From contig DWVY01000004.1 of the NCBI GenBank assembly GCA_019119995.1, forward strand, positions 1-64,000: a stretch of DNA of 64,000 bases. Reading direction: 5' to 3'. The notes below the pieces were generated by a model. That model was given only the letters and a program-made list of their open reading frames with translations. It ran no database searches and had not been told where the DNA came from. The position numbers and the translations under genes were made by a program. Of this stretch, positions 1 through 7,242 are shown one piece after another. Origin of the DNA: Candidatus Mediterraneibacter faecavium (GTDB taxonomy: Bacteria; Bacillota; Clostridia; Lachnospirales; Lachnospiraceae). Numbering within the stretch: the stretch's first letter is position 1; every line of letters begins with the position of its first letter.

Positions 1-30
1 CAGCTCACAAATGAGGGAAAGGGATTGATT

Positions 31-189
31 ATGCGGATTGCGTTTTATTACAGAAAAGGCAGCACAACTTTTGGCTGTATGCTGCCGGAAGAAAAGGAAC
101 GACTTCATGCTTTTTTTGCCGCCGAACAGAAACGGGAGGCGGCAAAATTCCTATCAAGAAAGCTGGATCATAGGGACAAGAAAAAATAA
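31..189 (+). CDS. possible small protein, unknown
   Basis: Short open frame of 52 codons starting MRIAFYYRKG and ending in a Lys-rich tail, preceded by a purine-rich stretch (GGGAAAGGGA) that could bind ribosomes. I do not recognise it. It lies opposite the decayed 3' side of an integrase remnant, so it may be a small mobile-element gene or chance coding. Confidence 0.25.
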   Translation: MRIAFYYRKGSTTFGCMLPEEKERLHAFFAAEQKREAAKFLSRKLDHRDKKK

Positions 190-214
190 ATATTTTTTTG
201 TCGTGGGCTTGACA

Positions 215-690
215 TAAGGGTGCCGCAGTGTGTGTGGTGTGATCGCGCGCCCGATGATCTTCTTTGATTTTTCCTTCAAGTATTTGCAGTACGAGTCCAC
301 CATCTTCTGCCGCGGCGAAGAGGCGTGTCTGATACCCATGCATGACCCGCTGTTTGAGCATCAGCAGATTGACCTGCTTCGCTACAGCATACAGGTCGTC
401 CTGCATGTAGACGTCTCGTCGGGACTCCAGTGTCTTTGTATCCGTTACCAAGTGATTGACCACATCATATGTTTTTGTCACATGGATCTGACGAGCATTA
501 AAATCAACATCCGATTTCTCGAGGGCGATGAACTCTCCGATCCGAAGACCGGAAAGTAGCAGGAATTCCGTGACAGCGCGCCAGACAGGCTGCTGCATTC
601 CGGCAATCAGCGCTTCGGCTTCCTGGGACTCAAGAAATTTATCCTGAATCTTCTCCTTATGAGACTGCGCTTTGAAGAATTGGAATCATT
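215..690 (-). pseudogene. tyrosine recombinase (integrase) remnant, Tn916-like
   Basis: The reverse strand encodes the core of a conjugative-transposon-type tyrosine recombinase. It includes the catalytic Arg in LLLSGLRIGE and the conserved ITPHTLRH box, which lies in a different reading frame, so a frameshift near position 295 separates the two halves. The frame is closed by a stop upstream of the linker and core start (KEKIQDKFLES), so the N-terminal SAM-like domain is missing. The sequence after TLRHPYV runs into unrelated codons, so the C-terminal catalytic Tyr is missing too. The gene is dead and marks a former integrative element at the left of the window. Confidence 0.75.
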
Positions 691-769
691 GAAACAAGAA
701 ACCACGAGCTCTAAGCATTGCGCAGGGCGTGTATCACCCTTCCATCACTAAAGAAAGGAAGAATGCAAT

Positions 770-844
770 AGGTTTTCAAAAACCTTGATAAATGCAATTG
801 TGCTATGTATAATCAAAGCAGTTGAAACAGGTTTGTTAAAACCT
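770..844 (+). promoter_or_regulatory. promoter flanked by two matching palindromes
   Basis: A strong promoter is readable: -35 TTGATA at 785-790, 17-base spacer, -10 TATAAT at 808-813. Two 16-base palindromes with identical arms, AGGTTT-N4-AAACCT, sit at 770-785 and 829-844, one touching the -35 and one downstream of the start site. This is what a dimeric repressor or restriction-modification controller protein would use. The next gene is a truncated methylase. Confidence 0.6.
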
Positions 845-862
845 TTGAAAGGAGACGATTCT

Positions 863-1300
863 ATGTTACAGGTATTTCGAGATCAGAATACTTGGACTAC
901 AGCATTGTGCTTAGGGTATGTCGAATGGGTAGCACGGACTGTAAACCAGGAAATTGCCTGGCAGGAAAATGACCAAAGCATGCGCCAAACAATAAGGACT
1001 TTGTCTCAGTCATGCGCAGAACCTCACCGGACTTTGTTAAATGATATTATCAATAACACACATGTCAGTCTGGCCTTTCCTTCAATAGAGATAAAAGAAT
1101 CTATCTTGAGGCTGAGCGATACATCTCTTTGTAATTGGCTTACAAAAGATGCCTGGGCAGGCGACATTCCCTATTCTGGTAATGTATTGCTGCCTAAAGA
1201 ATTAGTCGAGCTGGTCATTACCTTATCCAAAGAATGGCATCCGAATACAGCGCTGGATTTATATAGCGGTGACGGTCGTTTCCTAAATGGCATATTCTAA
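863..1300 (+). pseudogene. truncated N-6 adenine DNA methylase-like protein
   Basis: The 145-residue frame starts at an ATG behind AAAGGAG with good spacing. Its end, GDIPYSGNVLLPKELVEL...ALDLYSGDGRFL, resembles the beginning of the SAM-binding fold of type I or IIG DNA methylases, where motif I is D-x-x-x-G-x-G. The frame stops just after motif I, so the NPPY catalytic motif and target-recognition region are absent. The stop lies inside repeated TTCTAACCA units, which suggests a deletion junction. It should be inactive. The family call rests on motif I and the preceding helical N-domain, so it is moderate. Confidence 0.5.
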
Positions 1301-1338
1301 CCACTTTTCTAACCAATAATTAACAAGAATGGTTAGAA
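1295..1338. repeat. TTCTAACCA direct and inverted repeats
   Basis: TTCTAACCA occurs at 1295-1303 and 1307-1315, and its inverse TGGTTAGAA at 1330-1338. The cluster spans the stop codon of the truncated methylase and precedes the next gene remnant. It may be an operator or the scar of a deletion. Confidence 0.5.
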
Positions 1339-1368
1339 TGTGGGTAGAATAATTGGGGAGGAGATAAG

Positions 1369-1879
1369 CTGATTTTTAAGGAAAGCGAAACAGTGGAATT
1401 AAAATCTGTTGTGGTGGATGATATAAAAAAAGAAATTATAGCGTTTGCAAATTGCGAAGGCGGGAAATTATATATCGGTGTTCAGGACGATGGAACGGTT
1501 ATCGGACTGGATGATCCGGACGGAGCTGCCCTGCAGGTCAGCAATATGGTCCGGGATGCGATAAAGCCGGATCTGACGATGTTCTTACATTATGAGACGT
1601 TAAATGAGGACGGAAAGCAGATCGTTGCAGTCGATATCCAGCAGGGAACGGAACGCCCTTATTATATTGCAAAAAAGGGGCTGCGTCCGGAAGGGGTTTA
1701 TGTCCGGAAGGGGTATTCCTCAGTACCGGCGACTAATACGGCAATCCGCCGGATGATCAAGGAAACGGACGGGAATCAGTCAGACAACAACCGGCCGGTT
1801 ATTGAAAAGAATAATTGGTAATGGACAGAGCGTTCAGGAAGGAAAAGGACAGAGTACACATTACCGGATTTCAGAGTAA
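1369..1879 (+). pseudogene. AlbA_2 (Schlafen-like) DNA-binding protein, internally deleted
   Basis: The frame begins with the typical AlbA_2 start (FKESETVELK, then KKEIIAFANCEGGKLYIGV) behind GGGGAGGAG. The expected start Met is replaced by CTG at 1369, and GTG at 1393 is the first standard start codon. The N-terminal AlbA_2 domain is complete to about residue 135. It is then joined out of frame to the last ~28 residues of the same family, a winged-helix tail (GRLLKR...GNGQSVQEGKGQSTHYRISE) that ends at the TAA at 1877. The middle of the protein, including the HATPase_c_4/RecG-like region, is missing. The open part closes early at 1821. It is a deletion plus frameshift pseudogene. The missing middle is represented by the separate fragment at 2754-3286. 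Confidence 0.75.
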
Positions 1880-1893
1880 TTATAGTAATTGGG

Positions 1894-1923
1894 AAAACGA
1901 GGGCATGGTCACCTCGTTTTTTC
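1894..1923 (+). terminator. intrinsic terminator
   Basis: Nine-base-pair stem AAAACGAGG / CCTCGTTTT with a nine-base loop, followed by TTC. It closes the AlbA_2 remnant. A near copy of the same stem occurs at 33171-33198. Confidence 0.7.
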
Positions 1924-2014
1924 TATGGGGTGTGTATGATCCTGTGTGTTGATAAGAATACTTTTTATCTTCTTGGAAACGGCTGTATCATCAATTATTT
2001 TTCAACAATTGTGC

Positions 2015-2043
2015 TTGACAATATGTTGAATACAACATATTAT
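2015..2043 (+). promoter_or_regulatory. promoter with operator palindrome filling its spacer
   Basis: Consensus promoter: -35 TTGACA 2015-2020, exactly 17 bases, -10 TATTAT 2038-2043. The spacer and the start of the -10 form an inverted repeat at 2021-2040 with 8-base arms ATATGTTG and CAACATAT. A repressor bound here would exclude polymerase, as expected for autoregulation by the XRE antitoxin encoded downstream. Confidence 0.8.
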
Positions 2044-2069
2044 GATATTAAAGAGAAAGGAGCATACTA

Positions 2070-2420
2070 ATGTATGAGATAATCCTATATGATACAGAAG
2101 ATGGAAGATGTCCGGTGCGGGAATTTTTAGATTCCCTGGAACCTAAGCTATTGGCAAAAACATTAAGAACGATTGATTTGCTAGAAATAAACGGTCCTTT
2201 GCTGAGAGACCCTTATTCAAAACCACTGGAAAATGGAATATTTGAACTTCGCACCAAGCAGGGATCAGATATTACGAGAGTTCTATATTTCTTTGTCGTA
2301 GGAAAGAAGGCAATACTGACAAATGGATTTGTAAAAAAATCTCAGAAAACACCAAAAGCAGAAAAGGAACTGGCAAAAAAATATAAAGCGGACTATGAAC
2401 GGAGGTATGGAGATGAGTAG
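2070..2420 (+). CDS. HigB-like toxin (RelE superfamily, phage Gp49-like)
   Basis: This 116-residue protein (MYEIILYDTEDGRCPVREFL...) has the compact fold signature of the HigB/Gp49 branch of RelE mRNA interferases. In known members these cut mRNA on the ribosome. Supporting features are the typical PVREFLDSL start, the ENGIFELRTKQGSDITRVLYF core with conserved Glu-Leu-Arg and Arg residues, the TNGFVKKSQKTP block, and a Lys/Arg-rich tail. Length is normal and AAAGGAG precedes the start. The toxin comes before the antitoxin, the usual HigBA order, and overlaps it by eight bases. It appears intact. Confidence 0.85.
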   Translation: MYEIILYDTEDGRCPVREFLDSLEPKLLAKTLRTIDLLEINGPLLRDPYSKPLENGIFELRTKQGSDITRVLYFFVVGKKAILTNGFVKKSQKTPKAEKELAKKYKADYERRYGDE

Positions 2421-2703
2421 TTACAAAGCTTATAAACAAAAAGCATTACAAAATCCGGAAGTAAAAGCGGAATATGACGCATTACAGCCGGAATATGATA
2501 TTATTCAGGCAATGATCGATGCAAGAGTAGAACAGAATATGACTCAGAAAGATTTATCAGCCAGAACAGGAATCACGCAGGCAGATATAAGCCGCATTGA
2601 AAACGGGACGAGAAATCCCAGCCTGAGTATGGTTAAAAAACTTGCACAGGGATTAGGAATGCAGCTGAAACTGGAATTTATTCCAATGCCTACAAAGAAA
2701 TAA
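2413..2703 (+). CDS. HigA-like antitoxin, XRE family
   Basis: This 96-residue helix-turn-helix protein has the HTH at about residues 36-80 (MTQKDLSARTGITQADISRIENG), preceded by a helical part that would contact the toxin. I chose ATG 2413 because GGAGG at 2401-2405 gives it seven bases of spacing. The upstream ATG 2407 is too close. The start overlaps the toxin stop, so translation is probably coupled. It likely neutralises the HigB-like toxin and represses the promoter through the palindrome at 2021-2040. No terminator was seen before the next fragment. Confidence 0.85.
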   Translation: MSSYKAYKQKALQNPEVKAEYDALQPEYDIIQAMIDARVEQNMTQKDLSARTGITQADISRIENGTRNPSLSMVKKLAQGLGMQLKLEFIPMPTKK

Positions 2704-2753
2704 AGATCCTAAGAGATTTCTATCTCGATTTTCCACAAAAAAGGAGCTGACTT

Positions 2754-3286
2754 TTGAATCTGCTTATCCATCGTGAATATTCCTACCGCGCCAGCAGCTT
2801 TGTAAGTCTTTATGCAGACCGGGTCGAGTTTACTTCCATTGGAGGGCTTTTAAGCGGAGTTACCCTGAACGATGTAATGCTGGGGATTTCCGTGTGCCGA
2901 AATGTAAAACTGGCTAATATATTTTACCGTCTGGAGTTGATCGAAGCATACGGAACCGGGATGCGGAAAATAAGGGAGGCTTATGCGGAAACAGGGAAAA
3001 AGCCTGAGATTGAAACTTCTGAAAATGCGTTTAAGATCATACTTCCGAATTTGAATATTCAGACTGAGACGAAGAAGACGGACGTTAACAAGCCGGCAGA
3101 GGAAGATCACGAAGAAATGATCCTTTCTCTGGCGAAAAAGCAGGGTACATTTACAAGAAGGAAGTTCAGGAGAAGCTGGGGATCAGCCAGTCAACATCCG
3201 GGCGGTTATTGAAAAAGATGATCAGCAATGGACAGATCATTCAGGAAGGAAAAGGACGGAGTACACATTACCGGATTTCAGAGTAA
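2754..3286 (+). pseudogene. C-terminal fragment of AlbA_2/RecG-like protein, frameshifted
   Basis: The frame from TTG 2754 encodes the C-terminal half of a RecG-like/HATPase_c_4 regulator: NLLIHREYSYRASSF, then IGGLLSGVTLNDV, SVCRNVKLANIFYRL and EAYGTGMRKI. The AlbA_2 domain is absent. Near 3157 one base is lost. The open frame then ends at 3212, while the true frame continues with KEVQEKLGISQSTSGRLLKK to the stop at 3284-3286. The tail matches the tail of the remnant at 1369-1879 almost base for base. Together the two loci look like products of duplication and deletion of one gene family. Confidence 0.75.
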
Positions 3287-3306
3287 TTTTATCGGAGGCG
3301 ATTGAG

Positions 3307-4179
3307 ATGGAACTGCGCGTGCTGAAATATTTTTTGACAGTAGCGGATGAAGGAAACTTTACAAGGGCTGCAGAGATTCTTCATATTACTCAGCCGACCT
3401 TAAGCCGGCAGCTTATGGAACTGGAAGACGAACTGGGAACGGCGCTGCTGATCCGGGGAAAACGGTCGGTGACATTGACAGACGAAGGATTTCTGTTTAA
3501 GCAGCAGGCGGAAATGATCGTAGAGCTCTCGGACAAGCTGGAACATACATTTAAAGACAAGAAGGATGTCGTCTGCGGAACGATCAGGATCGGCGCGGCA
3601 GAAGCGGTAGGAGGACGGGCGCTGGCTCTTTATATGAAAGAATTCCGTGACAAATACCCGGATGTCCAGTTCGATCTTTATAATGGAATGGCAGATAATA
3701 TCAAGGAGATGCTCGAGCGCGGCCTACTTGACTTGGGACTCGTGCTGGAGCCGATCAATACTGCGAAGTTTGAATATGTGAGGCTTCCCCAGAAAGAAAC
3801 CTGGGGACTCCTCTTGAGGAAGGATCACGAACTTGCAGAAAAAGAAACCATAACCGTGGAGGACATCCGGCAGTATCCTCTGATCATGCCGGGGAGAGAG
3901 AACGCCAAAAACGAGGTCCTTCACTGGATGCAGTGTGAGGAAAAACATCTGAATATTCCGGCTTATTACAATCTTCTTTCCAACGCCGCATTGCTGGTAG
4001 AAGCCGGGATGGGCTGTGCGGTCTGTCTGGACGGCGCACTGTCCATACATGCGGACCCCGCTCTCTGTTTCCGCCGGCTCCTGCCGGAGCATACGACAAG
4101 AAGTGTGATCCTGTGGAAAAAGAATCATCTGTTTTCTCAGGCGGCGTCACTTTTTGTACAGACAATACAGGAATATTAA
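3307..4179 (+). CDS. LysR-family transcriptional regulator
   Basis: The 290-residue length is normal for the family. The winged HTH is at residues 1-60 (LRVLKYFLTVADEGNFTRAAEILHITQPTLSRQLMELEDELG) and the periplasmic-binding-like effector domain spans about 90-290 (CGTIRIGAAEAVGG...). GGAGG stands well before the ATG. It belongs to the CynR/YbhD-like branch that starts MELRVLKYF. LysR targets are often divergent neighbours, but only gene remnants lie upstream. The downstream acetyltransferase is co-oriented, 163 bases away. Effector and target are unknown. Confidence 0.9.
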   Translation: MELRVLKYFLTVADEGNFTRAAEILHITQPTLSRQLMELEDELGTALLIRGKRSVTLTDEGFLFKQQAEMIVELSDKLEHTFKDKKDVVCGTIRIGAAEAVGGRALALYMKEFRDKYPDVQFDLYNGMADNIKEMLERGLLDLGLVLEPINTAKFEYVRLPQKETWGLLLRKDHELAEKETITVEDIRQYPLIMPGRENAKNEVLHWMQCEEKHLNIPAYYNLLSNAALLVEAGMGCAVCLDGALSIHADPALCFRRLLPEHTTRSVILWKKNHLFSQAASLFVQTIQEY

Positions 4180-4342
4180 AAATAGCTGTGGCATCAGTTG
4201 TAACGCTGGTGTCATGGCTGTTTTTAATATACGGAGAACGTATCATTTTTTATAGAAGACAGGTATTAGACAGCGGGAACGGAAGAACTTTATAATGGGG
4301 ATAACAGAAGAGAGAGTCTTGAATGGAAAGAGGTTAAAGGAC

Positions 4343-4954
4343 ATGACAGAATTAGAAAAGAAACAGTCAGGGGAGTTTTATGACACCCGGGATGCACAGA
4401 TCCGTACCGCTCATAACAGGGCAAAAGAATTGATACAGAGATACAACGGCATCCCGGCGTCAGATACAGAACAAAAAGAGAACCTGCTGCGGACCATGCT
4501 GGGCAGTTTCGGGAAAAACTGCCGTGTAAATCAGCCGTTTTACATCGATTACGGAACGAATATTTTTCTTGGAGATAATGCATTCATAAATCTGAACTGT
4601 ACGCTTCTGGATACCGGAGTGATCACAATAGGGGAAAATACGCTGCTGGGACCTGACGTAAAAATATACACGGCAGTCCATGAAACAAAGTGGACAGAAC
4701 GCTTCTGGTTTCGGGGAGATGAGGCGGCTGCGATCAAAACAAGGACAGAACCGGTGCATATCGGGAAATACGTGTGGATCGGCGGCGGGACAGTGATCCT
4801 TCCAGGCGTGACGATCGGAGATTACGCAGTGATCGGGGCCGGAAGCGTAGTAACAAGATCAATACCTGAGAAAGCGGTCGCTTTCGGGAATCCCTGCCGT
4901 GTACATCATTATTTAGAAACTGTCGCAGAGATGGAGGATGGCAAAAGCGGCTGA
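4343..4954 (+). CDS. sugar O-acetyltransferase, maltose acetyltransferase type
   Basis: This 203-residue left-handed beta-helix acetyltransferase has an N-terminal Mac domain (LEKKQSGEFYDTRDAQIRTAHNRA) followed by hexapeptide repeats from about residue 60 to 185 (IGENTLLGPDVKIYTAVHE...IGGGTVILPGVTIGDYAVIGAGSVVTRSIP). The His in YTAVHE is the family's catalytic residue. It should move acetyl from acetyl-CoA to a 6-hydroxyl of a sugar in the cytoplasm. ATG 4343 matches the usual family start and has AGAGG eight bases away. An in-frame ATG at 4295 would add 16 residues. Its 3' end runs directly into a DUF4143 fragment. Confidence 0.85.
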   Translation: MTELEKKQSGEFYDTRDAQIRTAHNRAKELIQRYNGIPASDTEQKENLLRTMLGSFGKNCRVNQPFYIDYGTNIFLGDNAFINLNCTLLDTGVITIGENTLLGPDVKIYTAVHETKWTERFWFRGDEAAAIKTRTEPVHIGKYVWIGGGTVILPGVTIGDYAVIGAGSVVTRSIPEKAVAFGNPCRVHHYLETVAEMEDGKSG

Positions 4955-5447
4955 TCTGGCGACTCTCTTTACGGGACGCTATATAGAGATTCATGTATTT
5001 CCGTTCAGTTTTCAGGAGTTTTGCCGGTATTATGACGGAAACGAAGACAGGGAAAAGCTTTTGGATGAATATTTTATAAACGGAGGACTGGCCGGTTCTT
5101 ACGTATACAGGACGGAAAAGGACCGGATAAACTATATTAAGGAAGTCTATGAAACGATCGTTACAAGAGATCTTGTGCAGAAATATTCTTTGCCGGATAC
5201 GTTGGTTTTACAGAGGCTGAGTGAGTTCCTCATGGATAATATCGGTAATCTTACTTCTCCGAACAGGGTCAGCCAGATCCTGACAGCGAATAAGACAGTC
5301 ACCAATCATGTGACGGTCGGGAGATATATCAAATATTTGTGTAATGCTTTTCTCTTCTACGACATAAAGCGCTATGATATCCGGGGCAGGAAGAAGAAAA
5401 CAACGTGCAATAAAAATAAATGGAGAATACATTTTCCGGATTTCTAA
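4938..5447 (+). pseudogene. DUF4143 ATPase fragment
   Basis: From about 4950 the frame reads DLATLFTGRYIEIHVFPFSFQEF, typical of the middle of AAA_14/DUF4143 ATPases, followed by INGGLAGSYVY and the helical region up to KYLCNAFLFYDIKRYDIRG. The Walker A and B parts are missing and the C-terminal nuclease-like part is replaced by unrelated residues (KKKTTCNKNKW). The frame starts inside the end of the acetyltransferase gene, so it is a fusion scar rather than an expressed gene. A complete member of the same family lies at 31878-33152. Confidence 0.7.
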
Positions 5448-5617
5448 AAACAGGGCAGATAAGGGGCGGATTATATGATTTTCAGCTCCTTAAGCTGCTC
5501 TTTTGTTTTCTATTTTGCATGACAGGTATGTTTTTTGATAATGCCTTCTGAGAATTAAAGATTAAAATAGACCTGTAATATGTTAAGATAGACTCAGTGT
5601 ACGGACTGGAGAATGAT

Positions 5618-7222
5618 ATGAGATTATTAAAGCTGGTAATTGTAGACGACGAACCGATCCTGCTGAAAGGGCTGATCGATACATACGACTGGAAGAGCAT
5701 GGGATTTGAAGTGGCGGGATCTGCCCAGAGCGGGGAACAGGCGCTCCAGGTAATACAGGAGGTGAAGCCCCATGTGGTGCTGACGGATATCCGCATGAAG
5801 CAGATCACGGGGCTGATGGTGATGGAGGAGATCCAGAAGACAGACCTGGAGTGTCTGTTTATCGTGCTGAGCGCGTACCGGGACTTTGACTACGCGCAGC
5901 AGGCGTGCGACCTGGGGGCGTTCGCCTATTTGTTAAAGCCCATTGAGGATGAGAAGCTCCAGGAGACGATGAAGAGCGCGTACCAGTCCTGTATGGAGCG
6001 GATGGAGCACGAAGCAAAGTATGAGAGCTGGGAGCAGCTTCTGGTGAAGGACCGGAACAGCTTCCTGCAGGTGGTCGTCCAGAAGTATGTGCAGAACCGT
6101 ATCCCGCAGGAGAAGATAGAAGAGGTATTCCGGATGCTGGGAGATGTGCCGGGAAATGACGAACGGTTCATCACTGTGTGTGTAGATATTGACCTTGCCT
6201 ACAAGATCACCAATCCTCTGGACTACGAGGCGTCCCGTTTCGCTCTTATCCGGAGGCTTGAGGAAGTGATAGGAGGCAGGTTCTTCTTCTGGAGGGCGGA
6301 AGGCGGCGGGGAAGAAAGCGCGTTTATCATCCGTACAGCAAAGAAAGATGCGGTCCGGACGCTCAAAGAAATGCTGGAGCATGTGAAGAAGGATGAGAAA
6401 AGCCCCGTGGTGGCGGCAATCTCAAAGCCGTATAAAACGATCGCCGGGATACAGCGGAGCTTCGCCGAGGCGCAGCGGCTGTTCGGGATGGCGAGTATAT
6501 CCGGTGCAAGCGCGTTTACCGTATCGGAGGAGGTATCCCCGGCGGAGGATCCGGCTCTGGATATGAACGGACGGGCTGACATGGACAGCCTGATCGCGGG
6601 CGCGGTGCGCAGGAACAGCAAAAAGGAGCTCAAAGAAGCCTTTATCCAGCTTATCTACAGTCTTCCGGATGACGAGGAGCAGCAGTGCAAATATCTGCAC
6701 CGGGTGATGATTCGGACGGAATTTATGCTGCAGGATACCTATGGGCTTACGGAGGATATGAAGGAAAAGTTCCGCAATTACTACTACAATCTTGAGAACC
6801 TGAACGCGGCGAAAGCGGTGGACGTCTGCTACCGGATCCTGTGCGACGCCGTAGAGGCGAGGGAAAAGGAAGCGGCGGAGGACGAGACGGGATATTTTCG
6901 GGAATATATATCAGAGGCGGTGGCTTATATCCAGGAGCATCTGCAGGAAGAGGATCTCTCCATCGTTTCCGTGGCGGCGCACATTTATCTGAATCCGGTG
7001 TATTTCGGCAGAGTGTTCAAGAATACATTTCATATGACATTCAAGAAATACCTGATGGAGAAGAGGATGGAGAAAGCAAGGGAACTGCTGGAGTCGGGAA
7101 GCGGGAGCATCGGGGATATCTGCGACGCAGTGGGGATCCATAATCCTTCTTACTTCTCCCATCTGTTCAAGCAGTATACGGGGAAACTGCCGAGCGAATA
7201 CCGGAAGGAATACGAAACATAA
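5618..7222 (+). CDS. response regulator, YesN/AraC type
   Basis: This 534-residue protein has a REC domain at residues 1-120 with the acidic pair in VIVDDE and phospho-acceptor Asp about 57 (VVLTDIRM). A variable middle follows, then an AraC-type double HTH over the last 100 residues (LSIVSVAAHIYLNPVYFGRVFKN...ICDAVGIHNPSYFSHLFKQYTG). ATG 5618 has CTGGAG eight bases away. The in-frame GTG 5597 lacks a comparable site. It forms an operon with the histidine kinase and a binding protein, and should activate the adjacent sugar importer operon at 10452-13544. Confidence 0.92.
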   Translation: MRLLKLVIVDDEPILLKGLIDTYDWKSMGFEVAGSAQSGEQALQVIQEVKPHVVLTDIRMKQITGLMVMEEIQKTDLECLFIVLSAYRDFDYAQQACDLGAFAYLLKPIEDEKLQETMKSAYQSCMERMEHEAKYESWEQLLVKDRNSFLQVVVQKYVQNRIPQEKIEEVFRMLGDVPGNDERFITVCVDIDLAYKITNPLDYEASRFALIRRLEEVIGGRFFFWRAEGGGEESAFIIRTAKKDAVRTLKEMLEHVKKDEKSPVVAAISKPYKTIAGIQRSFAEAQRLFGMASISGASAFTVSEEVSPAEDPALDMNGRADMDSLIAGAVRRNSKKELKEAFIQLIYSLPDDEEQQCKYLHRVMIRTEFMLQDTYGLTEDMKEKFRNYYYNLENLNAAKAVDVCYRILCDAVEAREKEAAEDETGYFREYISEAVAYIQEHLQEEDLSIVSVAAHIYLNPVYFGRVFKNTFHMTFKKYLMEKRMEKARELLESGSGSIGDICDAVGIHNPSYFSHLFKQYTGKLPSEYRKEYET

Positions 7223-7242
7223 GGAAAAAGGCGGGGAGAACG

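Noticed and set aside
230-559. Rightward open frame of 109 codons
   Set aside because: Opposite strand of the integrase remnant.
4113-4295. Small frame with a hydrophobic stretch after the LysR gene
   Set aside because: Half of it overlaps LysR in another frame and there is no ribosome site, so chance is more likely.
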